A program made the position numbers and the translations under genes. 42,728 nucleotides of DNA. Origin: Cytophagales bacterium (GTDB lineage: Bacteria > Bacteroidota > Bacteroidia > Cytophagales > Spirosomataceae). The stretch lies in assembly GCA_013298865.1 (NCBI GenBank), contig JAAFJL010000024.1, positions 1-42,728 of the forward strand, read 5' to 3'. Below, piece after piece: positions 23,781-31,602 of the stretch. The notes below the pieces were generated by a model. That model saw only the letters and a list, made by a program, of their open reading frames with translations, ran no database searches and was not told where the DNA came from. The stretch's first letter is position 1. Each line of letters starts with the position of its first letter.

Positions 23781-24485
23781 TTAAAGTTGAACAATAAAAA
23801 CTGCTGAAGTTGCTTGTCCGTCATATTTTGGCAAGAAAACCACATTCTTTTTCTTGAAAACTTTTTCTTTCAACCACGGATAAATTGCATAGCTCGCTTT
23901 TGAAGAAAGTATCCCGATTCCAGCACCTACCAGCACGTCCGAAACCCAATGACGATTGTTCATCATACGCATTGCACCCGTTGCACTCGCAATAGAATAA
24001 CCACCTATACTGTACCAAATACTTTTGTCGCCGTATTCTTCCGAAAGCATATCAGCTCCCAAAAAAGCATTTGCAGTATGCCCAGACGGAAAGGAATTAT
24101 AGGCAGAACCATCAGGACGAAGTACGTCTGTTGTGTATTTTAAGCCATTTACGCTTGCCAACATAATAGACTCACTGATAATTAACAATACAGCTTTTTC
24201 CCCGAAAGTATGTTTGCCATGAACCCCAATGATGTCCAACCCGAAGACAATTCCCAAAGGTCCTGCCTGAGAAATATCATCTAACCGTGTACGAAAATCT
24301 GCGAAATTTTTCTGATAATAACTTCGCTGGCTGTCTTTGAAATAACTTCCCAAAGCTACCGTACCAGTTGCCATTAGTGCCACAGGAACGATAAAACTCT
24401 TGGTTTTCATTTTTCGGAAAGTTGTATCTTGTTGTGCCTGAGAGAATTGGGCAGTGAAGAGTAGGAATAATAATATTTTTTTCAT
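23781..24485 (-). CDS. PAP2-superfamily phosphatase
   Basis: 234-residue exported or membrane-associated phosphatase. The three PAP2 motifs are KYTTDVLRP at about residue 113, PSGHT at about 132 and RMMNNRHWVSD at about 175-185; the two histidines and the aspartate are the catalytic set. Family members dephosphorylate phosphatidate, undecaprenyl pyrophosphate or phosphatidylglycerol phosphate. It has an N-terminal signal peptide but few strongly hydrophobic helices, so it may be periplasmic. A terminator hairpin of the upstream operon sits 15 bp before its start. Confidence 0.9.
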   Translation of the reverse strand: MKKILLFLLFTAQFSQAQQDTTFRKMKTKSFIVPVALMATGTVALGSYFKDSQRSYYQKNFADFRTRLDDISQAGPLGIVFGLDIIGVHGKHTFGEKAVLLIISESIMLASVNGLKYTTDVLRPDGSAYNSFPSGHTANAFLGADMLSEEYGDKSIWYSIGGYSIASATGAMRMMNNRHWVSDVLVGAGIGILSSKASYAIYPWLKEKVFKKKNVVFLPKYDGQATSAVFIVQL

Positions 24486-24499
24486 GAACAGAATTAAAA

Positions 24500-24534
24500 A
24501 AATGGATTTCTACAAAATTAGCAGAAATCCATTT
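24500..24534 (-). terminator. Terminator between the sigma-factor operon and the PAP2 gene
   Basis: Twelve-bp stem AAATGGATTTCT (24500-24511) with AGAAATCCATTT (24523-24534); on the minus strand seven T residues follow. It lies about 160 bp past the end of the sigma-factor operon and 15 bp before the PAP2 start, so it could also act as a leader hairpin. Confidence 0.75.
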
Positions 24535-24694
24535 ATAATTAGGTTGATAAATTTAAAGCAATTTCTTTTCTGGCAATCCTCACAGGATTCCCCAAAAATA
24601 TGATACTGAAGAAAAATTATAAACTATATGATAATCAATGGTTTATGATTATTTTTAAAATTTAGCAACTTATAAACTCAAAACTTAACAACTA

Positions 24695-25192
24695 CTAATA
24701 CCCCTTTGAATGCTCGTAAAAATGTTGGAGTTGATAGAAATTTTGAGAGATTAAATAAATTACATAGACAAATAACACGCCCGCACTTACAAAAAATGCT
24801 ACCAAATTAGGCAAGCTAAATTTTAGATTAATCTGAAGTTCTAAGGTCTTTTTATTAAATACAAAATGACTGATTGCCAATAAGTTAAGCCCCATTCCGA
24901 TTAATGGACCAAGCGTTAGAACCAAGGGCATGAGGAATTTCAAGAAAGGATTTTGATTAATGCCATACATCCAATTTTCTATTACTTCAATCACGCCTAA
25001 GTTGAGATTGAAGTAATATTTAAGTAACACTCCCAGCAAAAATAAGCAGGGCAAAGTAATAAGTAAATACCCAATTCTGGAAGAACGTTGGGCATTGGTA
25101 AGCGTCATTTTCAGTTGCAAACGTTGGTCATCATTCGTGACGTAGGGTTTGCTCATGGTTTCTAATTTCTGTAAAAAATCCTCTTTTGTCAT
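24695..25192 (-). CDS. Membrane protein co-transcribed with an ECF sigma factor
   Basis: 165-residue protein with a polar N-terminal 40 residues (MTKEDFLQKLETMSKPYVTN) and three to four hydrophobic helices (about 42-62, 88-110 and 130-150). The gene overlaps the sigma factor by 4 bp. By position it is a candidate anti-sigma factor that would hold the sigma factor at the membrane, but I see no zinc anti-sigma (HxxxCxxC) motif. Confidence 0.65.
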   Translation of the reverse strand: MTKEDFLQKLETMSKPYVTNDDQRLQLKMTLTNAQRSSRIGYLLITLPCLFLLGVLLKYYFNLNLGVIEVIENWMYGINQNPFLKFLMPLVLTLGPLIGMGLNLLAISHFVFNKKTLELQINLKFSLPNLVAFFVSAGVLFVYVIYLISQNFYQLQHFYEHSKGY

Positions 25193-25788
25193 TTTGATAT
25201 TTTGCTTCTAATTTTTTCTAATCCTCTCGAAAGTAGCGACTTAATTGTTCCTTCGTTTTTATTCAGAATCTCCCCAATTTCACGAATAGATTTATCTTCA
25301 AAAAAACGAAGTGCGATTACTTCTTGGTACTTTGTATCAAGGTTTTTCAAATGCTTTTGTACTTGGACAAAATCTTCATGTTGTTGCAAGAGTAAATCAT
25401 GTTCGAGAATGTCCTGATTTGTTTCTGAATAGTCAAAATTCTGATTTACAGATAGTTCCGCTAAAGAAACAGGGGCTTTTTTATCTTTTCTGAAATACAT
25501 ATTTATTTCATTCGTAGCAATTCTGTAAAACCAGGCGGCTATCGAAATACCCAACCAACGATAATTCGTGATATTCATAAATGCCTTCATGAAAACCTCT
25601 GCCGTAATGTCTTCGGAAGCATCCCAATCCAAAACACGGCGATGAATATACCCAAAGATTTGATTGTAATACTCGTCGAAAAGTATTCCAAAAGCCTTTG
25701 GTTCACGTTGGCAAATACTGATAATGTCCTGTTCTTCTTGTAGGGTCATAGATGGACGATGTAAAAAATCGTTGTATTCATAATTCAA
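25189..25788 (-). CDS. ECF-type sigma-70 family factor
   Basis: 199 residues. Region 2 is FGILFDEYYNQIFGYIHRRV through DITAEVFMKAFMNITNYRW, followed by IAAWFYRIATNEINMYFRK. Region 4 is LDTKYQEVIALRFFEDKSIR with a helix-turn-helix ending EGTIKSLLSRGLEKIRSKI. It should direct RNA polymerase to a small set of promoters. A later ATG (at 25749) would remove 13 residues and cannot be excluded as start. Co-transcribed with the membrane protein downstream. Target genes are not visible. Confidence 0.92.
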   Translation of the reverse strand: MNYEYNDFLHRPSMTLQEEQDIISICQREPKAFGILFDEYYNQIFGYIHRRVLDWDASEDITAEVFMKAFMNITNYRWLGISIAAWFYRIATNEINMYFRKDKKAPVSLAELSVNQNFDYSETNQDILEHDLLLQQHEDFVQVQKHLKNLDTKYQEVIALRFFEDKSIREIGEILNKNEGTIKSLLSRGLEKIRSKISK

Positions 25789-25895
25789 TAGTAATGATTT
25801 CGTTGCAAAAAGAAGATTTTTCGAGGTAATTTATTGGTTATCAGTCGCTTTAATTTCCAGTTTTACATTTTTAATTTTAAATTGTTGATTCTTCC

Positions 25896-25927
25896 TTTGA
25901 AAATCAGCAGAATTAGTACTAATTTTG
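25896..25927 (+). promoter_or_regulatory. Bacteroidota-type promoter of rpsJ
   Basis: TTTG at 25896-25899 and TAATTTTG at 25920-25927 fit the Bacteroidota housekeeping pattern (TTTG, about 20 bp, TAnnTTTG). Transcription would start near 25934, leaving a leader of about 55 nt. Confidence 0.6.
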
Positions 25928-25989
25928 CACTCCCAAAAACGAAGCAAATGGTACTTTCGTTGATGGTTTTCATTTAATGTACCAACACA

Positions 25990-26295
25990 ATGGATCAAAA
26001 AATTAGAATTAAATTGAAGTCATTTGACCACACTTTGGTGGACAAGTCGGCTGAGAAAATCGTGAAAGCTGTAAAGGCTACGGGTGCTGTTGTTTCAGGA
26101 CCAATTCCTTTGCCTACGAAGATTGAAAAGTTTACAGTTTTGCGTTCGCCACACGTGAACAAGAAAGCTCGTGAGCAGTTCCAATTATGTACTTACAAGC
26201 GTCTGATTGACATTTATTCTTCATCACCAAAGACAGTTGATGCCTTGATGAAGTTAGAGTTGCCATCAGGTGTTGATGTTGAAATCAAGGTATAG
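25990..26295 (+). CDS. rpsJ: 30S ribosomal protein S10
   Basis: 101-residue ribosomal protein of the 30S head (also NusE in transcription antitermination). [22 protein letters not shown] at the start, [20 protein letters not shown] in the loop and KSREQF-like [15 protein letters not shown] are standard. It stands alone between its own promoter and a strong terminator, whereas rpsJ normally opens the S10 operon or follows fusA. Neither neighbour is a ribosomal gene. Confidence 0.97.
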   Translation: MDQKIRIKLKSFDHTLVDKSAEKIVKAVKATGAVVSGPIPLPTKIEKFTVLRSPHVNKKAREQFQLCTYKRLIDIYSSSPKTVDALMKLELPSGVDVEIKV

Positions 26296-26313
26296 TTTGC
26301 CTTGTTCTTATGT

Positions 26314-26349
26314 AAAATCCCCTCTGAATCTTGATTTAGAGGGGATTTT
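26314..26349 (+). terminator. Terminator after rpsJ
   Basis: Twelve-bp perfect stem AAAATCCCCTCT (26314-26325) with AGAGGGGATTTT (26338-26349), extended inside by AATC/GATT, followed by T residues. It shows rpsJ is transcribed alone. Confidence 0.92.
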
Positions 26350-26386
26350 TGTTTAGGGAAATTGTAAATTTAAAATTGTCATGCCG

Positions 26387-26441
26387 AAGTAAAATTTTGC
26401 GTAAATAACCATTTTTTGGTGCTATTCGCAAAATATTACTT
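26387..26441. other. Imperfect hairpin overlapping the eutC stop
   Basis: 15-bp arms AAGTAAAATTTTGCG (26387-26401) and CGCAAAATATTACTT (26427-26441) with one mismatch, plus an inner ACCA/TGGT pair. The right arm includes the eutC stop codon. No T-run follows, so it may protect the mRNA 3' end or act as a weak terminator. Confidence 0.45.
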
Positions 26442-27209
26442 TATTTCTCCTAAACCCAAATCCATCTCATCTTTCAGATTTACTCCACTGATTTGCCTAT
26501 TTTTAATTTCTGTCAATAGATACAATAATTTTTCACTCGCCATTTCGTAGGAAAGCCCCGCAGGTCGAATATTTGAAATACAATTTCTGCTATCGTCTGT
26601 CAGTCCTATTTTTGGTTGGAATGTCAGGTACGCCCCCATGCTATCTGGCGAAGATAATCCAGGGCGTTCGCCTATAAAAATCACTACAATTTTAGCTTTC
26701 AAAAGAAAACCTATTTCATCAGCAATGGCTACTCGTCCTTGTTCTGCAATGATGATTGGGGAAATCCCCCAATTAAGATTCTGTAACTGTGGAATGAGAT
26801 TTTCTAAAACAGGCAAAGCATGATTACTGACAGCATCTGCCGAAAGTCCGTCTGCAATAACAAAGCAAATGTCTGATTCTGAGATATTTAACTCATTTAA
26901 AAACGTTGCTGATTCTTTAGAAAGTCGTCTTCCCCAATCTGGACGTTGGAGGTACTCTTGCCGATTATTGACCCTGCTTTTCAGAGAGAAAACAGGGAGT
27001 GATAATCGCTTTGCCAATTTTTCGGAAAAAGATTTTACATCAATGGCAGAATAGACAGCATCACGGGCGAGGGCGTGGTCGGCTTGGAACTTTAGTAATT
27101 CAGCAGTTGGCAAACTATGCCCTGCCCGCCCCAAAGCGATTCTGGCAGGAGTATATACTTGCAGAAATTGCCAAACGTCTGACGTTGAGGACTCTACGGA
27201 AGGTTTCAT
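26436..27209 (-). CDS. eutC: Ethanolamine ammonia-lyase small subunit
   Basis: 257-residue light chain of adenosylcobalamin-dependent ethanolamine ammonia-lyase, which splits ethanolamine into acetaldehyde and ammonia. The diagnostic start TPARIALGRAGHSLPTAELL, then FQADHALARDAVYS, then the cobalamin-contact regions FVIADGLSADAV, FIGERPGLSSPDSMGAYLTF and NCISNIRPAGLSYEMA are all present. The catalytic large subunit, eutB, is not next to it: the gene upstream is the divergent cdd. The subunit needs EutB to work, so eutB is presumably elsewhere or missing. Confidence 0.93.
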   Translation of the reverse strand: MKPSVESSTSDVWQFLQVYTPARIALGRAGHSLPTAELLKFQADHALARDAVYSAIDVKSFSEKLAKRLSLPVFSLKSRVNNRQEYLQRPDWGRRLSKESATFLNELNISESDICFVIADGLSADAVSNHALPVLENLIPQLQNLNWGISPIIIAEQGRVAIADEIGFLLKAKIVVIFIGERPGLSSPDSMGAYLTFQPKIGLTDDSRNCISNIRPAGLSYEMASEKLLYLLTEIKNRQISGVNLKDEMDLGLGEIK

Positions 27210-27289
27210 AAAAAATGTTTTGAACTTTTTTCTGAAATGAATAGTTACATACTTCCCCTCTTACAGGAATGGGAAATACCCGTATTAAT

Positions 27290-27766
27290 ATGAAAAAACT
27301 AAATTTAACAATTTCCTTAGAAAGTTACGCTAACGATGCTGAACTTTCGGTTGAAGAAAGAGATTTATTAGCCTCTGCCCGTAAAGCAACTTACAAATCT
27401 TACGCTCCCTACTCTAAATTCCATGTCGGGGCTGCAATTTTGTTGGAAGATGGTACAGTAGTAACTGCCAATAATCAAGAAAATGCGGCATTTCCGTCGG
27501 GTTCTTGTGCCGAACAATCAGCGATTTTTTGGGTCGGAGCGAATTATCCAGAACATAAAATCAAGACAATTGCTGTCATTGCCCGACCATCTGGAGGGGA
27601 TAATTTCAGGGGAGTTTCACCGTGCGGGGCGTGTCGTCAGGCGATGTTGGAATACGAAAATCGTCAGCAAAAATCTATCAGAATAATTATGTTAACGTCT
27701 GATAATCAAATACTTATATCAGAGTCTATTGGAAATTTATTGCCTGTAAAATTTGATGAGTTTTGA
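27290..27766 (+). CDS. cdd: Cytidine deaminase
   Basis: 158-residue zinc enzyme converting (deoxy)cytidine to (deoxy)uridine in pyrimidine salvage. PYSKFHVGAAILLEDG, then GSCAEQSAIF with the zinc cysteine and catalytic glutamate at about residues 73-75, then SPCGACRQAMLEY with the other two cysteines at about 110-113. I use ATG at 27290 because MKKLNLTISLESY is the usual start; the ATG at 27269 would add MGNTRIN. It converges on rnhB with a 17-bp gap. Confidence 0.95.
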   Translation: MKKLNLTISLESYANDAELSVEERDLLASARKATYKSYAPYSKFHVGAAILLEDGTVVTANNQENAAFPSGSCAEQSAIFWVGANYPEHKIKTIAVIARPSGGDNFRGVSPCGACRQAMLEYENRQQKSIRIIMLTSDNQILISESIGNLLPVKFDEF

Positions 27767-27783
27767 GGTTTGTTTCCTTGAAT

Positions 27784-28371
27784 TTACAACTCTTTAGCTA
27801 ACAATCGGAAAGTCATTCTGTGATATGGTGTTGTCCCAAATTGCTCAATTCCTTTTCGATGTTTTATCGTGGGATAGCCCGCATTATGTTCCCAACCATA
27901 ATGCGGAAACTGAACTGCCAAAGCCTCCATCAAATCATCCCGATGAGTTTTTGCCAAAATTGAAGCTGCTGCAATTGACAAGAATTTCGCATCCCCTTTC
28001 ACGATACAAGTATGCGGAATGAGCAGATAATTCACAAAGCGATTTCCGTCAATCAATAGATGTTCTGGGCGAAGTTTTAGTTGGTCAACTGCCAAGTGCA
28101 TTGCCTTGAAACTGGCTTTCAGAATATTGATTTTATCAATATCCAAATTATCAACTTCTGCCACAGCCCAGGCCAAAGCATCTTTTTTGATGTCTTCTCT
28201 GAGGGTTTCTCGCTGATTTTTAGTCAATTGCTTAGAATCGTTCAAGAGTTCATGCGTATAATTTTTGGGTAAAATCACAGCCGCCGCAACCACTGGACCT
28301 GCCAGACAACCCCGACCAGCTTCGTCCAGTCCTGCCTCAATAAAATCTGAATTGTAAAAACTTTTTAGCAT
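27784..28371 (-). CDS. rnhB: Ribonuclease HII
   Basis: 195-residue enzyme that cuts the RNA strand of RNA/DNA hybrids and starts ribonucleotide excision. The catalytic DE pair is in GLDEAGRG (residues 14-21, D16 and E17), followed by LAGPVVAAAVIL, DSKQL, LIDGN, VKGDAKFLSIAAASILAK and the closing HRMTFR. Single gene; its 3' end faces cdd. Confidence 0.96.
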   Translation of the reverse strand: MLKSFYNSDFIEAGLDEAGRGCLAGPVVAAAVILPKNYTHELLNDSKQLTKNQRETLREDIKKDALAWAVAEVDNLDIDKINILKASFKAMHLAVDQLKLRPEHLLIDGNRFVNYLLIPHTCIVKGDAKFLSIAAASILAKTHRDDLMEALAVQFPHYGWEHNAGYPTIKHRKGIEQFGTTPYHRMTFRLLAKEL

Positions 28372-28791
28372 GGGGATAATTGTCTTTAGGCAATAGGCTT
28401 TAAAACCAGTTGATTATGTTTCTTAGAAAATTATCAAACCATAACTTTCTGATTATTAGATGATTGTAAATATTTTCAATAAATAGATTTTAATTCAAAA
28501 AAATCAAAAAACTCCTAAATTTTCTCCTTACTTGGCATGATTTATGCTATAAAATAAGTGGTTTACTGTGTTCTGAAATATGAAATTAATGGACAAAAGT
28601 AAGGGTTTATCCGAAATTAAACCATTCTTTTATCTCCCAAATTTCACCAGCACAACAACCATAAGTAGTAATGTATTGAATCTTCTAAAAGTATATATTT
28701 ATTAGTTTCCTGCTTTCGATTTAATGGATAAATATTTGATAATCAGATATTTATTTAAGAAACTATTAACTAATTTTTAAATGAATCGACA
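28372..28791. other. 420-bp gap between rnhB and the OmpA-family gene
   Basis: AT-rich. It contains the sigma-54 promoter match at 28532-28548 and the long leader of the OmpA-family gene. I see no coding frame, tRNA or clear hairpin here. Confidence 0.5.
28532..28548 (+). promoter_or_regulatory. Sigma-54 (RpoN) promoter candidate
   Basis: TTGGCATGATTTATGCT matches the sigma-54 pattern TGGCAcg-N4-tTGCT, with GG and GC exactly 10 bp apart. Predicted transcription start near 28559, 230 bp before the OmpA-family gene, pointing toward it. Confidence 0.6.
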
Positions 28792-31314
28792 ATGCCTAAG
28801 TTGAAAAAATTGGGACTTACCCTCACACTCGCAGGTTCGCTGCTGGCAAATGTATATGCCCAACAAGAAAGTCCAATCTTGAAGGAAGCCCTCCGTCATT
28901 ATGAATTACTGAGCTATGCTACGGCGATTCCTAAATTCGAGCAAATCCTCAAAGAAGGCACTTCACTTTCTTCGTCTGATAAATTATCGACTTTGTTGAA
29001 ATTGGCGAACAGCTATCTCCAAACAAAGGATAATCAGAATGCCGAACGAGTTTACCGAGATATTTTCACGGAAAATAAAACCTTGTCTGGAAGCGACCAG
29101 AAGGCGTATCTCTACTATGCCCAGACTTTAGCAAATGTGGGTAAATTCAAAGAATCACAAGAGTATTTTGACAAATATAATTCTATTCAACCTGCTGAAT
29201 TTCAATCATTTACTGCACAAGCTCCTAAATCGTCAAGAAGTACGAGTGTTGCCAGTACGCTAACAAACGAGAACTCAAAATACAATGTCGAGTTCCTCAG
29301 TATCAATACAAATCGCCCAGAATTTAGTCCAGTTTATTACAAAGATGGTATCGTATATTGTTCTGGGAAAGGTTCTGGCGTGAAAATGTTGAATGAAAAA
29401 GGAGGTTCATTTTTGGATTTATATTACCAAAATGATTTGTCTAAAGTAGTTGCAGTAGCAGACGGCAATGGCGAGAAAATCAAGCCGAAGCGTGTCTCAA
29501 GTGGTGGTACAAAATCCTTGGGGAAAGATTATTATTCTCAGCCTACTGCCAATGATTCAAGAACCTTGAATTTCTTCGGAACAAATGATGATGTAGTAGC
29601 GTCCGTTCCAAAAGCAAAAGGGCAACTCTCTGAGGCAGAGATATTTAGCAAAACACTTAATACAAAATATCATGAAGGTCCAGCTACTTTTACGCAAGAT
29701 TTTTCAACGATAATTTTTACCAGAAATAACTTCAACGAAGGTCAGCAAGGAGCAAGTGAAGACAATGTAACCAAGCTGAAACTTTATACTGCCGATGCTA
29801 CTAATAATGGATGGGGTGAAGTTTCGGAATTACCTTTCAACTCGGACGAACATTCTACGGCACATCCTGCACTTTCTAAAGATGGTAGATTCCTCTATTT
29901 CGCCACTGATATGGAAGGCGGCGAAGGTGGAATGGACATTTTTATGTCTGAAAGAAATAAAGCTGGAGAATGGAGTGAAGCTCGTCCTTTAGGAAAAGCG
30001 GTTAACTCGACAGGAAACGAACTTTTTCCTTATGTTGATGAAAACGGGAATTTATATTATTCGTCTGAAGGTCTGCCAGGCAAAGGTGGCTTGGATATTT
30101 TCTTTATAGAAATGAAAAATGGTAAGCCTGTTGGTAAGCCATTAAATATTGGCGAACCATTCAATGGACCAAATGATGATTTTGGAATTATTACCAATAC
30201 AAACCGTAGCGAAGGATATTTTAGCAGCGACCGCAAAACTGGCGAAGACGACGATATTTACAGATTCACGAGACAAGGTTCTGCTTATGGCGGTTGCCGA
30301 GAGGTTACAGTAAATATTTTTGACCCAGAACAACAACAAGGTCTGAATGAAACAGAGATAGAAATTGCCACAAAAGGAGGCAAAACAGAAAAGAGAAAGA
30401 CCGATGAAAACGGGAATATTAGTTTCTGTACAGGACAAGATTTAGATTATACATTACGGGTTTCAAAGGGTGGATATATCACCAACATCATCGGTTATTC
30501 TACCAAAGGCGAGGCAGACGATGCTCCGTCACGTTTGGAAGTTCCTTTGATGAAAGTGCAAGAACAAGTTGTTGAGCAAGCACCACCCGCTTTGATTATT
30601 GAGTCATCGAAAGTGATTCCTGCCGAAGTACCTAAAAATGCGTTTATCCCATCTGAGAAAAAATCGGCAGTTGCTAAAAAAAGTGGATCAGTTTTGAAGG
30701 GTGTTGTAAAGACAGAAATCGAAAAAACACCGATTGAAGGCGTTTTGGTTACTTTTAGAAACGATTGTGACAATTCTACGCAAGAAGCAATAACAGGTTC
30801 TGACGGAATCTATACCTTTGAAATGACCGATGGTTGCGACTATACTTTGGAAGTAACTAAGGAAGGTTATGGTGCAAATGTGAATAAAATTAATCGTATC
30901 AAAAAAGGAAAAGGTAAGGAAATTTCTCAGGATTTAGGTTTGTTTAAAGAGGGTGATGAAATTACCAATGACAATATTTATTACGATTCTGGCAAAGCAG
31001 CGATAAGAAAAGATGCTGCCCGTGAGTTGGATAAATTAGCAGCAACCCTCCAAAAAAATCCAGAAATGGTCATCGAAATTGGCTCACACACAGACAGCCG
31101 TGGCGATGCGGGCGTTAACCAAGAATTGTCCGACAAAAGAGCCAATGCAGCCGTTGACTATATTGCCAAAAAAGGCGTTGACCGTAACAGAATGTTGGCA
31201 AAAGGTTATGGCGAAAGCAGATTACTTAATGAATGTTTAGACGGTGTAACTTGCACAGAATCAGAGCATCAGAAAAATAGAAGAACAACTGTAAAGATTA
31301 TTAAAGTGAAATAG
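28792..31314 (+). CDS. OmpA-family outer-membrane protein with TPR, beta-propeller and CRD (PorE-like)
   Basis: 840 residues: a signal peptide, tetratricopeptide helices (about 25-130; ALRHYELLSYATAIPKFEQI), PD40/WD40-like propeller blades (about 165-490; repeated PALSKDGRFLYFATDMEGG and FPYVDENGNLYYSSEG), a carboxypeptidase-regulatory-like beta domain (about 630-710; LKGVVKTEIEKTPIEGVLVT) and a C-terminal OmpA domain (about 725-840) with the peptidoglycan-binding EIGSHTDSRGDAGVNQELSD and RANAAVDYIAKKG. This order is the one described for PorE of the type IX secretion system; close paralogues exist, so the exact role is inferred. Preceded by a sigma-54 promoter match. Confidence 0.87.
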   Translation: MPKLKKLGLTLTLAGSLLANVYAQQESPILKEALRHYELLSYATAIPKFEQILKEGTSLSSSDKLSTLLKLANSYLQTKDNQNAERVYRDIFTENKTLSGSDQKAYLYYAQTLANVGKFKESQEYFDKYNSIQPAEFQSFTAQAPKSSRSTSVASTLTNENSKYNVEFLSINTNRPEFSPVYYKDGIVYCSGKGSGVKMLNEKGGSFLDLYYQNDLSKVVAVADGNGEKIKPKRVSSGGTKSLGKDYYSQPTANDSRTLNFFGTNDDVVASVPKAKGQLSEAEIFSKTLNTKYHEGPATFTQDFSTIIFTRNNFNEGQQGASEDNVTKLKLYTADATNNGWGEVSELPFNSDEHSTAHPALSKDGRFLYFATDMEGGEGGMDIFMSERNKAGEWSEARPLGKAVNSTGNELFPYVDENGNLYYSSEGLPGKGGLDIFFIEMKNGKPVGKPLNIGEPFNGPNDDFGIITNTNRSEGYFSSDRKTGEDDDIYRFTRQGSAYGGCREVTVNIFDPEQQQGLNETEIEIATKGGKTEKRKTDENGNISFCTGQDLDYTLRVSKGGYITNIIGYSTKGEADDAPSRLEVPLMKVQEQVVEQAPPALIIESSKVIPAEVPKNAFIPSEKKSAVAKKSGSVLKGVVKTEIEKTPIEGVLVTFRNDCDNSTQEAITGSDGIYTFEMTDGCDYTLEVTKEGYGANVNKINRIKKGKGKEISQDLGLFKEGDEITNDNIYYDSGKAAIRKDAARELDKLAATLQKNPEMVIEIGSHTDSRGDAGVNQELSDKRANAAVDYIAKKGVDRNRMLAKGYGESRLLNECLDGVTCTESEHQKNRRTTVKIIKVK

Positions 31315-31340
31315 GCTTTTGGCAGTTTGATATAAGATTT

Positions 31341-31381
31341 AAAAACTAAAGCCTTCGCCAAAAACGGGGGCTTTAGTTTTT
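31341..31381 (+). terminator. Terminator after the OmpA-family gene
   Basis: Perfect 13-bp stem AAAAACTAAAGCC (31341-31353) with GGCTTTAGTTTTT (31369-31381), 26 bp past the stop, with a T-run. Confidence 0.9.
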
Positions 31382-31602
31382 AATCTGCTTCAAAAAAACA
31401 TAAACTCAATAGATTTTCGTTAGTAAATTGTAGAAGTTAAATTTTAGACAAGGCTTTCATAAGCATGAGAATTTGCGTAAATTTACAGTTCAGTAAATAG
31501 TAAAAGCGTGATTAATAGATAGTTACCTTTTGGTAGTTTTCTACGTCTCAAATTAAAATACTATTGCTAACCACCCCATAATTCAAAATTCTGAAAAGAC
31601 TG

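Noticed and set aside
28372..28791. tRNA or small RNA in the 420-bp gap before the OmpA-family gene
   Set aside because: No cloverleaf-like arms or terminator hairpin could be found by eye; only the sigma-54 site stands out.
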